Positions 17,323 through 25,166 of a stretch of DNA of 64,000 bases are shown here, piece by piece; the stretch's first letter is position 1; each line of letters starts with the position of its first letter. A model generated the notes under the pieces. The model saw only the letters and a list, made by a program, of their open reading frames with translations, did no database searches and had not been told where the DNA came from. The stretch lies in contig JAKQSI010000053.1 of assembly GCA_029570205.1 (NCBI GenBank), forward strand, positions 1-64,000, read 5' to 3'. Both the position numbers and the translations under genes were made by a program. Origin of the DNA: Candidatus Omnitrophota bacterium. GTDB taxonomy: Bacteria > Hinthialibacterota > Hinthialibacteria > Hinthialibacterales > JAKPRU01.

Positions 17323-19938
17323 ATGCGATTCACGCGAAGCGAATACATGATTCTCTGGATGGCTCTCCTCGGCCCTCTGTGTCCGCATGCCGCGCCCGGC
17401 GACTGGCCCGAGCCTCGACAGAATCCGTATCGCACCGCCATTCAACCCTTACCTGGAGCAATGACCTCTCCACCGGATGTGTTGGCCCGGTTTCCGGTCG
17501 CTTGTGGCCGGCCGGACCTTCAACCATTTTGTGCGCCCGATGGTAAAGAATACTGGGCCATTACAATCATCGGAGGGGCGCTGCATTGCTTCAATACTCG
17601 GGGTAAAGAGATGTGGAGATCCCACCCACCCGGAATCAATTACTGGAGCATCGGAACCGTGGAAGATCTGGACGGTGACGGGCGAATTGAGATTGCGTTG
17701 AAATCCGGCCGACCGACAGAACCGTATGGCGCTGTTACGCTGGTCTCCTCGGTAGATGGGAGCCTTCTCTGGCGTTATGATGTCGATCCGATGTCCTACG
17801 CATGGTATCTCCATATCGGGCGTTATTTCCCCGGGGAAGGGTCGAAACAGATTATTGTTTTAATGCAGGGGTATCCTCCCGACAAGGATAACGGCTACAT
17901 CGCACTGTTTGATTGTAAGGAACCCGGGCAACCACCGTCGCAAATCTGGCGGTATGACTTCGATCACTATACTTGTTTTCCGCCCCTCCTTCGCACGGAT
18001 CTGGAGGGCGATGGCGTAGATGAATTGGCGATCATCACCCATAGTCGAATGTGGCTTCTTGACGTCTACACCGGAAAGGTCAAGCAATTCATTGCCTGGG
18101 ATGTTTCTCCCGGGAATTCGCGCAGCTACGGACTGAACCGGTTCGTCGATTTGAACGGGGATGGTCTTCAGGATTTCCTTTGCATCGCGGATTTCGCACA
18201 ACATCACGAGGTACTCCTCAATCAGAACGGTAAATTCGAACAGGCATGGGCGCACGGCTGGGATGAAAGCGTTACGACGAGAAAGATCGCGACCACTTGG
18301 CCGGAGCCGCCCTATGCAGACATTGATGGAGACGGAAAACTGGAGATCATTCTCTCGATGTTCAATTCGGAAAAGGAGAACGCCTGGCTTATTCGGGTGT
18401 ATGATTCCATTACCGGCGAACTCAAGTACCGCTTTCCAGGCCATGTCGCTGTCGCGATGAACGACATCGATCAGGATGGAAAAGCGGAAATCGCAGTCCG
18501 GGCTACATCCGATCCATTACAGACAGATAAAGGGCCGATCCAATATCTAGATCTTGTTGACAATACCCTCGAGATTATTCGCGCAAGCGGAGCCAAATCC
18601 CTCCCGGAGAATACATCCCCAGCCGCGAGTGAGAAGGCTGCGCTGGGAGTACAGGACGACTATGCGCGGCGAAGGGGCAAGGCGGCCGCGTCGATTCCTC
18701 CGCCTACGGCCTCCCTCGACTTTTCCGCTGTTCCTTCCGTTAAAGGTCAAGGGATTCCAACACTGTTCTGTGCCGATCTGGACACCGACGGTAAAAATGA
18801 AATTATTACGTATCTGCCCCCCGGCGAGATTACCGCGTGTTCATTCAATTCGACCGGTTGTGTTAATGAAATCCTTCATTACAAGTCGGACGGATTTCCG
18901 GCAATTGCGGATCTGGACGGGGATGGGAACCTGGAAATCATCACGGGAATGGTCAGGGAAACGGCTACTCCAACAGTCGAAGCGAGAACTCCCGCGTTGG
19001 AGAACCGAGTTCTCTGGCGGTCCGTGTTTCCGCCGGTGGACCGCCCGGGACTTCCTTGGACCAACAGGCCGCTCTACGTTTGCACGGGTCATTTCACCGG
19101 AAAAGATACACCGGACCTCTATGTATGGGCCGGCGTTCCACTGGTCCGAAGCGGCGTCCTTGACGGTCTGACCGGCCGGATCATGTGGGAACGCGGTGAG
19201 ACCGAAAAGAAGTTGTATTGGGGACCTGCAATAAATCTCGCTTCTGTGTACGACTACAATCATGACGGGAAAGAGGATCTTCTCTTCACGAATCCCGCTG
19301 ATTTGTGTATCTGCGACGGCCCAACCGGCGAGTGTCTCGCCGGACCGATGGATATGCTGAAAGTATTCCAGCAATCCAGCATGGGTTTGTATACATTTCC
19401 CGCTGTCTTGAAGCAAAAGAATACCGACCCTCCTGCCGTATGTTTGATCGGGGGCCATTATTTTATCGGAGTCCTGTCTATTCAGGGTACTCCGTACTGG
19501 TACCACCTTCCCACCGTCGGCGAGTGTCGCGCCGACCCGGAAGGTGTTCTGCAAACAGAGGAGGGAACCTGGCTAATGGGAGTCGGTAGGCAAAACGGTC
19601 ACTTCTCATGCCTGAACGCCTTAGACGGCAAGATGAGATGGGATCTGGACTTGCAGGCTGGTTGTGCCGAAATCTGTGCTATGGATGTTGACGGGGACAG
19701 CCGCCAGGAATTTGTAATCGCTACCAGTCACAACCGCGTGTATGCCATCGGAGACGACAGCGGAACCCCACGCCGTGCCTGGGAAGTAGAGATTCCCTCG
19801 GGAGCCGGGCTTCCGGGACATATCTACCCCGCGGGTTTAGGCGCGCCCATTTTAGCCGACGTCAATAAAGATGGGAACAGTGAAATCATTTTACCTCTTG
19901 CTGACGGCTATGTATATATATTAGGTTGCAAAAAGTAA
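17323..19938 (+). CDS. Secreted FG-GAP/VCBS-repeat beta-propeller protein, copy 2
   Basis: An 871-residue paralogue of the preceding protein, aligning from APGDWPEPRQNP to the final GYVYILG. It has about ten DxDxDG loops (DLDGDGRIEIAL, DLEGDGVDELAI, DIDGDGKLEIIL, DLDGDGNLEIIT, DVNKDGNSEIIL and others). The leader is shorter. A low-complexity stretch near residues 420-465 (rich in Ala, Pro, Arg) replaces a blade-like region present in copy 1. The ribosome site is AAAGGAATC. The 34-bp spacing shows tandem duplication within one operon. Long shared strings such as SYAWYLHI suggest a conserved ligand surface. Confidence 0.85.
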   Translation: MRFTRSEYMILWMALLGPLCPHAAPGDWPEPRQNPYRTAIQPLPGAMTSPPDVLARFPVACGRPDLQPFCAPDGKEYWAITIIGGALHCFNTRGKEMWRSHPPGINYWSIGTVEDLDGDGRIEIALKSGRPTEPYGAVTLVSSVDGSLLWRYDVDPMSYAWYLHIGRYFPGEGSKQIIVLMQGYPPDKDNGYIALFDCKEPGQPPSQIWRYDFDHYTCFPPLLRTDLEGDGVDELAIITHSRMWLLDVYTGKVKQFIAWDVSPGNSRSYGLNRFVDLNGDGLQDFLCIADFAQHHEVLLNQNGKFEQAWAHGWDESVTTRKIATTWPEPPYADIDGDGKLEIILSMFNSEKENAWLIRVYDSITGELKYRFPGHVAVAMNDIDQDGKAEIAVRATSDPLQTDKGPIQYLDLVDNTLEIIRASGAKSLPENTSPAASEKAALGVQDDYARRRGKAAASIPPPTASLDFSAVPSVKGQGIPTLFCADLDTDGKNEIITYLPPGEITACSFNSTGCVNEILHYKSDGFPAIADLDGDGNLEIITGMVRETATPTVEARTPALENRVLWRSVFPPVDRPGLPWTNRPLYVCTGHFTGKDTPDLYVWAGVPLVRSGVLDGLTGRIMWERGETEKKLYWGPAINLASVYDYNHDGKEDLLFTNPADLCICDGPTGECLAGPMDMLKVFQQSSMGLYTFPAVLKQKNTDPPAVCLIGGHYFIGVLSIQGTPYWYHLPTVGECRADPEGVLQTEEGTWLMGVGRQNGHFSCLNALDGKMRWDLDLQAGCAEICAMDVDGDSRQEFVIATSHNRVYAIGDDSGTPRRAWEVEIPSGAGLPGHIYPAGLGAPILADVNKDGNSEIILPLADGYVYILGCKK

Positions 19939-20110
19939 CGTTGATCGATATACCCGCTCCATTTGCGCAGGAGGCCGATATCATGGACGGGGCTGTTTCG
20001 GAAATCAGGTTGCCTGCTCGGAAACACTGTAATTCTTTTTGCGTTCATTGTACCGCTATTCATTATGTTGACGCAGTTGAAATCCCATGAAAGACCTGTA
20101 TAATCTGCCT
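19939..20110. other. Intergenic region before the toxin-antitoxin island
   Basis: The region contains a 35-codon open frame (19983-20090) with an AGGAGG eight bases upstream. Its stop overlaps an ATG at 20087, and the peptide resembles nothing I know. A promoter at 20077-20104 lies over its end, so it is more likely leftover sequence than a gene. Confidence 0.4.
20077..20104 (+). promoter_or_regulatory. Sigma-70-like promoter, apparently leaderless
   Basis: TTGAAA (20077-20082) and a perfect TATAAT (20099-20104) are 16 bp apart. Transcription would begin near 20111, exactly at an ATG, suggesting a leaderless mRNA for the small gene that follows. Confidence 0.65.
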
Positions 20111-20302
20111 ATGGACCGCTCGCAAATCCGGAGAAAAAATCGGTCGGACCGTACGGATGACGATTTTGTGCCCGGCACGATGGCCGAGCGCATCGCGCTT
20201 GTCTGGCCTCTCACACGGGAAGTCGCATCCCTGAACCCCGATTTCAATGTTGAACAGCGATCACAGTGACATATTACAGGCCTTAAACGTCGAGAAGGCT
20301 GA
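20111..20302 (+). pseudogene. Small conserved-type protein gene interrupted by a TGA
   Basis: The frame from 20111 encodes a peptide containing GTMAERIALVWPLTREVASL and FNVEQRSQ before a TGA at 20267-20269. The same frame then continues HITGLKRREG to a TGA at 20300-20302. From memory, a family of small proteins has the layout ERIALVWPLT...QRLQRHV...RRxG and often neighbours toxin-antitoxin genes. Reading CAG-TGA-CAT as CAG-CGA-CAT would restore the QRH motif, so one C-to-T change may have made the stop. It is either a recent pseudogene or a shortened version. The family memory is unchecked. Confidence 0.45.
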
Positions 20303-20368
20303 GTCCCTTCTTGTGGGCGCGTATGTCGCCGTTCAGTTGCCAACAAATCATCTCTGTCTGATGCGGTC

Positions 20369-20397
20369 TTGCAATAGTATCGTTATATGATATCATA
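20369..20397 (+). promoter_or_regulatory. hicAB promoter with overlapping operator palindrome
   Basis: TTGCAA (20369-20374) and TATCAT (20391-20396) are 16 bp apart. A perfect 12-bp palindrome, TATGATATCATA (20386-20397), covers the -10 box. The expected transcription start is at or beside the GTG start of hicA (20403). This layout suits autorepression by the HicB antitoxin. Confidence 0.6.
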
Positions 20398-20402
20398 ATA
20401 TC

Positions 20403-20657
20403 GTGGACGGCAAACACCGTAAGACACTAAGCGCTATATTCCAAAGGTCGGAACAAACCAACATCCCTTGGCGTGAGATTGAAGCATTATTCGTCCATCT
20501 GGGCGCGGAAATTACCGAAGGGAATGGTTCAAGAGTTCGCGTTGCACTGAAAGGCGTCCGGGCTGTTTTCCATCGCCCGCATTCGGGCAGGGAAGCCAAT
20601 AAGGGCACAGTCAAGTCCGTTCGCAGATTTCTCGAAGTGGCAGGAGTAAAACCATAA
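20403..20657 (+). CDS. hicA: HicA family toxin
   Basis: An 84-residue HicA-type mRNA interferase, which blocks translation by degrading mRNA when free of its antitoxin. It has a dsRNA-binding-like fold: the IPWREIEALFVHLGAEITEG opening, the catalytic His in AVFHRPHSG, and the tail NKGTVKSVRRFLEVAGV. It starts with GTG at 20403, with the promoter so close that the message may be leaderless. The antitoxin gene begins one base after its stop. Confidence 0.9.
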   Translation: MDGKHRKTLSAIFQRSEQTNIPWREIEALFVHLGAEITEGNGSRVRVALKGVRAVFHRPHSGREANKGTVKSVRRFLEVAGVKP

Positions 20658-20658
20658 G

Positions 20659-20985
20659 GTGGAATACAAAGGCTATATCGGCAAAGTTGAACTCGACGAG
20701 GAAGCAGGTATCCTGCATGGTGAAGTAATCAACATCCGCGATGTGATTACGTTTGAAGGAGCCACCGTTGAGGAGGTTCAGAGATCTTTTCAGGAATCCG
20801 TCGATGATTATCTCGACTTTTGCGCTCAACGTGGCGAATCTCCTGAAAAGCCCTTTTCCGGCAGGTTTCTTGTCCGCTTGCCCGCCGAGTTGCACCGAAA
20901 CGCCTTCATTCAGGCAAAACTGGCAGGCAAAAGTCTGAATGGGTGGGTCACTGAAGTCCTGCAAACGGCGCTCCATAGCCGGTAG
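20659..20985 (+). CDS. hicB: HicB family antitoxin
   Basis: A 108-residue HicB antitoxin. The N-terminal half is the RNase-H-like partner-binding domain (EYKGYIGKVELDEEAGILHGEV...ITFEGATVEEV), and the C-terminal half ends in a ribbon-helix-helix segment (LPAELHRNAFIQAKLAGKSLN) that should bind DNA, probably the palindrome at 20386-20397. It starts with GTG preceded by the sequence at the end of hicA. It neutralises HicA and likely represses the operon. Confidence 0.9.
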   Translation: MEYKGYIGKVELDEEAGILHGEVINIRDVITFEGATVEEVQRSFQESVDDYLDFCAQRGESPEKPFSGRFLVRLPAELHRNAFIQAKLAGKSLNGWVTEVLQTALHSR

Positions 20986-21039
20986 CACATTCAGATCGAG
21001 ATTCTTCCGACGGGAGCAAAATGATCCCGCATTCCCCCC

Positions 21040-22218
21040 TCACGCGTACCACCCGCACCGCTCCACAACCTCATACAACACCATCAGATTCTCCGGCGGG
21101 ACTCGTGGGGCAACAGAGCAGGCCGAGCTGAGAATATACCCGCCCCCCGGTCCCGCAATACGTACCCGTTCCTCCGCCGCCTTTCGGACATCCTCCACTG
21201 TTCCCAAAAGCAACGTATTGACCGCATCCAGATTGCCTTTGATAAACATCCGTCCGCCGATCATCTCCACCGCCCGGGCCAGATCGATATTCCCCAGCGG
21301 CGGCGGGTCCAGCGTGTCGATCCCGTCCGTGCCGGTCTTTTCCATCAGGTCCAGCCGGTCGCCGATCGCGCCGCACGTGTGGATATAAACAGGGACATTC
21401 CGCTCCGATTTGATGCCTTTGATGACCCGGTGTTCAAAAGGCAGAACGAACCGTTCATACATTTCCCGCGAGATGAATCCCCCACCCGCAAAGGCGGAGG
21501 AAATCAATATTGCATCGATTCCCCGACTTGCCTGCCCTCGGCCCAACTCGATCGCGCCTTCTGCGAACCGAGAAAAAATCGCTTCGCATTTCTCCGGTCG
21601 GTCCACAAGTGAGGTCAGCGCATCCTCCATCTCAAACATCTCCATAAACTGGGAAAACGGCGAGAAAATCTCCGAATGCACGGAGAGACGGTTCCCCGCC
21701 AGTTTCAGCGCTGTCTCAATGGTGTCGTATTGGTAAAAAGGGAAAAAATCGCCTGGCGGACGTGTTTCCGTATCGAACGCCCAGCGGTACGGGCATTTCA
21801 TGCCGGTAATGTCGTGCGGTTCGGCATACCAGCACAACGCGGGATCGACCTCGGCTACAGAGGGAATGGCCGGCTTGTTCTCCGGCGGGAAATAGTGCGC
21901 ATTGTCGTCCTTCGGAACATCCGTATATCCGCCCGACTTCCAAAAAATTCGCCATCCGTTTTCGCGCTCGTCTCTTCGGTCAATCCAATCCCGCCAGTTG
22001 GGAGGCCTTCCAGGCAAATTCACCAGAATGCCCTCAAAATGATACCGGTCCGCCAGTTCGACCAGCGCCCTCACAAATGTGTCCCCATCATGCCAGATCT
22101 CCACCGGATCATAATTGGTATGCAGAAAATAATGCCCCACAGCCAACTGGCACATCAACGGAACTCGGTCGGGTTTGTCGCACTCCATGGCGATTCTTAT
22201 GCGTTCTTTTCCGGTCAT
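21040..22218 (-). CDS. Uroporphyrinogen decarboxylase-like (MtaA/CmuA-type) protein
   Basis: A 392-residue TIM-barrel protein of the URO-D superfamily, closer to MtaA/CmuA-type methyltransferases and their uncharacterised relatives than to heme-pathway HemE. It begins TGKERIRIAMECDKPDRVP, a hallmark of this branch. It contains VPVYIHTCGAIGDRLDLM with a possible zinc-binding His-x-Cys, DTLDPPPLGNIDLARA, and the closing GGGYILSSACSVAPRVPPEN. The ATG overlaps the stop of the upstream glycosyltransferase (ATGA), and its ribosome site GGAGGAAAAG lies within that gene. The coupling to a glycosyltransferase is unexpected. The substrate is unknown. Confidence 0.85.
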   Translation of the reverse strand: MTGKERIRIAMECDKPDRVPLMCQLAVGHYFLHTNYDPVEIWHDGDTFVRALVELADRYHFEGILVNLPGRPPNWRDWIDRRDERENGWRIFWKSGGYTDVPKDDNAHYFPPENKPAIPSVAEVDPALCWYAEPHDITGMKCPYRWAFDTETRPPGDFFPFYQYDTIETALKLAGNRLSVHSEIFSPFSQFMEMFEMEDALTSLVDRPEKCEAIFSRFAEGAIELGRGQASRGIDAILISSAFAGGGFISREMYERFVLPFEHRVIKGIKSERNVPVYIHTCGAIGDRLDLMEKTGTDGIDTLDPPPLGNIDLARAVEMIGGRMFIKGNLDAVNTLLLGTVEDVRKAAEERVRIAGPGGGYILSSACSVAPRVPPENLMVLYEVVERCGWYA

Positions 22219-24026
22219 GTCTTTTCCTCCAGCCACTCCATAATCTGCCGGATTCGGGGAGCAAACGTATGTTCCGCGAGGACTTTCTCTCGTCCGGCCT
22301 GCGCGATCTTTTTGCGTTCGCCCTCGTGCGAAAGGTAATATTCGATTTTCTCCGATAGTTCTTTCGGATCTCGGAACGTATCCAGATGAACACCCGGTTC
22401 AAAAAGTTCCTCAAAAACGGGGCGATACTCCGTCAGCAGGAAACCGCCACAGGCCAGGGTATCGAAGATTCGGAGCGGAACCGATTCAAGAAGCGCGGGA
22501 TTGACCAGGCAGAGATTGATTTTTGCGCGGTGATAAAGATGCGGCGTTTCCGTTGTGTAATCCAGCGAACGCCCTGCGTATGCCGAGCAGACCGGCCCCA
22601 CAAGATCGGGATTTCGCCACAGGCTGTCGCCATAGACCCTCAATCCGTAGGGCAACGCGGCAGACAAGAACATGCGTCGGATTTCGGTTGTCGCGACCTG
22701 GAATGGAAGCCGGGGAGCCATCGTCCCCCAAACGGAAACGTATTTCGAACCGATTTCGGTCAAAGCCGATTGCAATACATCCGGTCTGCCTGCGGGTCGG
22801 TTGTTCACAGCGGCTCGAACCTCCTGCATCAACACAGAAGTCTCTTTCAGATGTTGTTCCAGGAAAGGTTGATATAAGCGGAATCCCGTTGCTCCCACAT
22901 AAGCAACATCGGGAAATCCCAGATCGCCGGGCGGCCTGGAGTCATTCGGATTCCACTGCGAAAATCCTGTCGCAAAGTGCAGATGATTGACTTTGCGGAA
23001 TCCCATGTCTCTCAGTTCATCGACATGCTGTGGTTCCAGTCCCAATGCCAAGTCATAGCATTCGGGATCGACGGGAATCCGGGTGACAAATGACGGGCGA
23101 TCCAGGAACCAGAGCACGCGACGGATTCCGGCATTCCCCATGGAACGCAGCTCGGCGTCGGAGAACTTGCTGCTGTAAGCAGCGATGTGATATCCGGGAG
23201 TGACACCTCCGCAGGTTTCCACCCAGGCTTTCTCGTTGGGGAAGAAATTCTTCAATCCTTCGGGGCGATCCACAACCGCAACTGTGCAGCCCAAAGTCTG
23301 CGCATCCTGCGTAAATGCCCGGGATATTTCAGCCAGAGAATTGGAAGCGATCACCCAGTGCCTCGAATTGGGGAGACCGGGATTCGGTGCAGAAGCGGAT
23401 TCCTTCAATGCGCGAATCCGGTCCGTGATTTTCGCAAGCGTCTCCTTTTCGGAAGGAATCAATCCCCTTCCCGGAACCAATATACAATCATGCAGCAGCA
23501 GCGAAGGATGTTGTTCCAGCAGTCCCATCAGACCCTCGGCGCATTTCGCCCCGAAGAACAGACAAACACGAGGGTCGGCTAAGAACGGCCCACATTCCAT
23601 TCGATTCAGACATTCCCAGAGGAGCTCAATATTTTCCTCACAGAGAATCGCGCGGGTCGGAAATTCCTTGCGCAACAGGAATGGAAGAAGGGCTTGCAGG
23701 GAATACCCCAATCCGATATTCCATAGAATCACCAGCCCCTGTCCGGGAATGCTTACGTCTTTCCACAGTCGCAGGGCAGTCTCTCTGGGATTGGGAGGCG
23801 GATGCAGCCAATGGTCTCCAAAGGAATCACGGCAGGAAACCACCGTTTCTCCATTCTCCAATGTCGAGATCGAAATGGCCGAATCCGCCCCGTCACCCCT
23901 TCGTTTCGCGCGAAGATGCGCTTCGAGGCTCGCCGCCAGACGGTCGAACCGACTTGCCAGGAGACGGACATTCCTCTCTGCCACAGAACAGGAAGAGTTG
24001 GGCGAAGTCACAATGAGAACCTCCAC
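22215..24026 (-). CDS. CgeB-like glycosyltransferase
   Basis: A 603-residue cytoplasmic protein. The C-terminal third matches the CgeB-type glycosyltransferase domain: LPYGLRVYGDSLWRN, then SVPLRIFDTLACGGFLLTEY, then an EELFEPG motif and the GREKVLAEHTF helix. The middle has GYHIAAYSSKFSD and DLALGLEPQH, as in CgeB proteins. The first 200 residues (GQGLVILWNIGLGYSLQALL, CEENIELLWECL) resemble the N-terminal part of motility-associated DUF115-type proteins, so this may be a fusion of the two. It is translationally coupled to the URO-D-like gene downstream and divergent from the ABC-2 permease gene. Confidence 0.8.
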   Translation of the reverse strand: MEVLIVTSPNSSCSVAERNVRLLASRFDRLAASLEAHLRAKRRGDGADSAISISTLENGETVVSCRDSFGDHWLHPPPNPRETALRLWKDVSIPGQGLVILWNIGLGYSLQALLPFLLRKEFPTRAILCEENIELLWECLNRMECGPFLADPRVCLFFGAKCAEGLMGLLEQHPSLLLHDCILVPGRGLIPSEKETLAKITDRIRALKESASAPNPGLPNSRHWVIASNSLAEISRAFTQDAQTLGCTVAVVDRPEGLKNFFPNEKAWVETCGGVTPGYHIAAYSSKFSDAELRSMGNAGIRRVLWFLDRPSFVTRIPVDPECYDLALGLEPQHVDELRDMGFRKVNHLHFATGFSQWNPNDSRPPGDLGFPDVAYVGATGFRLYQPFLEQHLKETSVLMQEVRAAVNNRPAGRPDVLQSALTEIGSKYVSVWGTMAPRLPFQVATTEIRRMFLSAALPYGLRVYGDSLWRNPDLVGPVCSAYAGRSLDYTTETPHLYHRAKINLCLVNPALLESVPLRIFDTLACGGFLLTEYRPVFEELFEPGVHLDTFRDPKELSEKIEYYLSHEGERKKIAQAGREKVLAEHTFAPRIRQIMEWLEEKT

Positions 24027-24137
24027 GTTTTCATGCTAACCGCATCGACAGGAAACGTATAGATACGATTGGCGAAACCAATGGGACACATCTTCTCTAA
24101 TCCTCGCACAATTGCAAAAATGGCGGGGGTGAGAATG

Positions 24138-25016
24138 ATGGAACGAATACAACCTTCCGAACAGGAATTGGAGAAAAAAAAACCGTCCTTGCGGGCGCGT
24201 CTCGCCCATTGGCTTCAATATCGAACCCTGTTGTGGGAGTTTCTCAAGCGGGACCTTCAAGCTCGATATGTCGGCTCCACCATGGGATTGTTCTGGTCCG
24301 TAATCAATCCCATCATCCTCCTGGGCCTCTATACTTTCGTGTTCGGTTTTGTGGTCAAACCGGACTTTACCGGCAGATTCATTCCCGATACGTCGACCCC
24401 GCTGGATATCGCGCTGTATATTTTCTGCGGTCTCTTGCCCTGGTATTCGTTCCAGGAAGCCATCGTACGCTGTACTACCTGCATTGTGGATAATGCGCAC
24501 CTGATCCGCCAGATCCGATTTCCAGCGAAGATTCTTCCGGCCTACCTGGTGCTGTCCAGCGTGGTCAATCAGATCATCGGAACAGTGGTTTTGGTGATCG
24601 GCATTTGGCTGATTCGTGGAACCCTGAGCGTGACCATGCTCGCCTTTCCGATCATTCTGCTTTTCCAGAGCATTCTTGCCTTTGGGCTGGGATTGTTTCT
24701 GGCAACCTTGCACGTCTATTTGCGGGACACCGCACCCCTCGTGAGCATCGCCGTAATGATTGTAATGTGGACAACTCCGATGTTTTACGTGCGGGAAATT
24801 CTTCCACCCCGCATCGACACCCTGGTGTTATGCAATCCGTTCTCGCACCTGATTCTGCTGTATCACAACATCTTTCTGCTGAAAACCTGGCCTTTATGGA
24901 CGGATTGGCTGTGGATTGTCAATTGGGCGGTGGTTATTTCGATGTCTTTCCTTGCATTTTTCATCGGATATCGTATCTTTACAAGATCCCACAGAGAGTT
25001 CATCGACGTGATCTAG
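24138..25016 (+). CDS. ABC-2 type polysaccharide/polyol export permease
   Basis: A 292-residue permease of the ABC-2 class (TagG/Wzm/KpsM type) that exports lipid-linked polysaccharide across the inner membrane. It has the opening LLWEFLKRDLQARYVGSTMGLFWSVINP, which is diagnostic, six predicted helices, and the re-entrant-type LLPWYSFQEAIVRC segment. The start is uncertain: ATG at 24138 has GGGGGTGA five bases upstream, while a TTG at 24069 would add 23 residues. The expected Wzt-type ATPase gene does not follow; an MgtE gene does. It is therefore an orphan permease or part of a split system. Confidence 0.85.
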   Translation: MERIQPSEQELEKKKPSLRARLAHWLQYRTLLWEFLKRDLQARYVGSTMGLFWSVINPIILLGLYTFVFGFVVKPDFTGRFIPDTSTPLDIALYIFCGLLPWYSFQEAIVRCTTCIVDNAHLIRQIRFPAKILPAYLVLSSVVNQIIGTVVLVIGIWLIRGTLSVTMLAFPIILLFQSILAFGLGLFLATLHVYLRDTAPLVSIAVMIVMWTTPMFYVREILPPRIDTLVLCNPFSHLILLYHNIFLLKTWPLWTDWLWIVNWAVVISMSFLAFFIGYRIFTRSHREFIDVI

Positions 25017-25166
25017 ACGGTTTGTTTGCCTGTTCCGTCGAAAAATCGATAGGGAATACCGTGGAAGATCCTTTACCAGAATTGTCGAAGCCGGAACCGC
25101 GCCAGGGGAGCATGAATCGTGCTCCGGATATCGCGTGGCCGACCGGCTTATGGAAACGAGACCTTC

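Noticed and set aside
19983-20090. 35-codon gene with AGGAGG upstream
   Set aside because: The signal is good, but the peptide resembles nothing, and a strong promoter lies over its end and points to the next frame.
20267-20269. Recoded TGA (selenocysteine or stop reassignment)
   Set aside because: TGA ends many genes here, including carB's neighbours and aroB, and no SECIS-like structure was seen; a point mutation is simpler.
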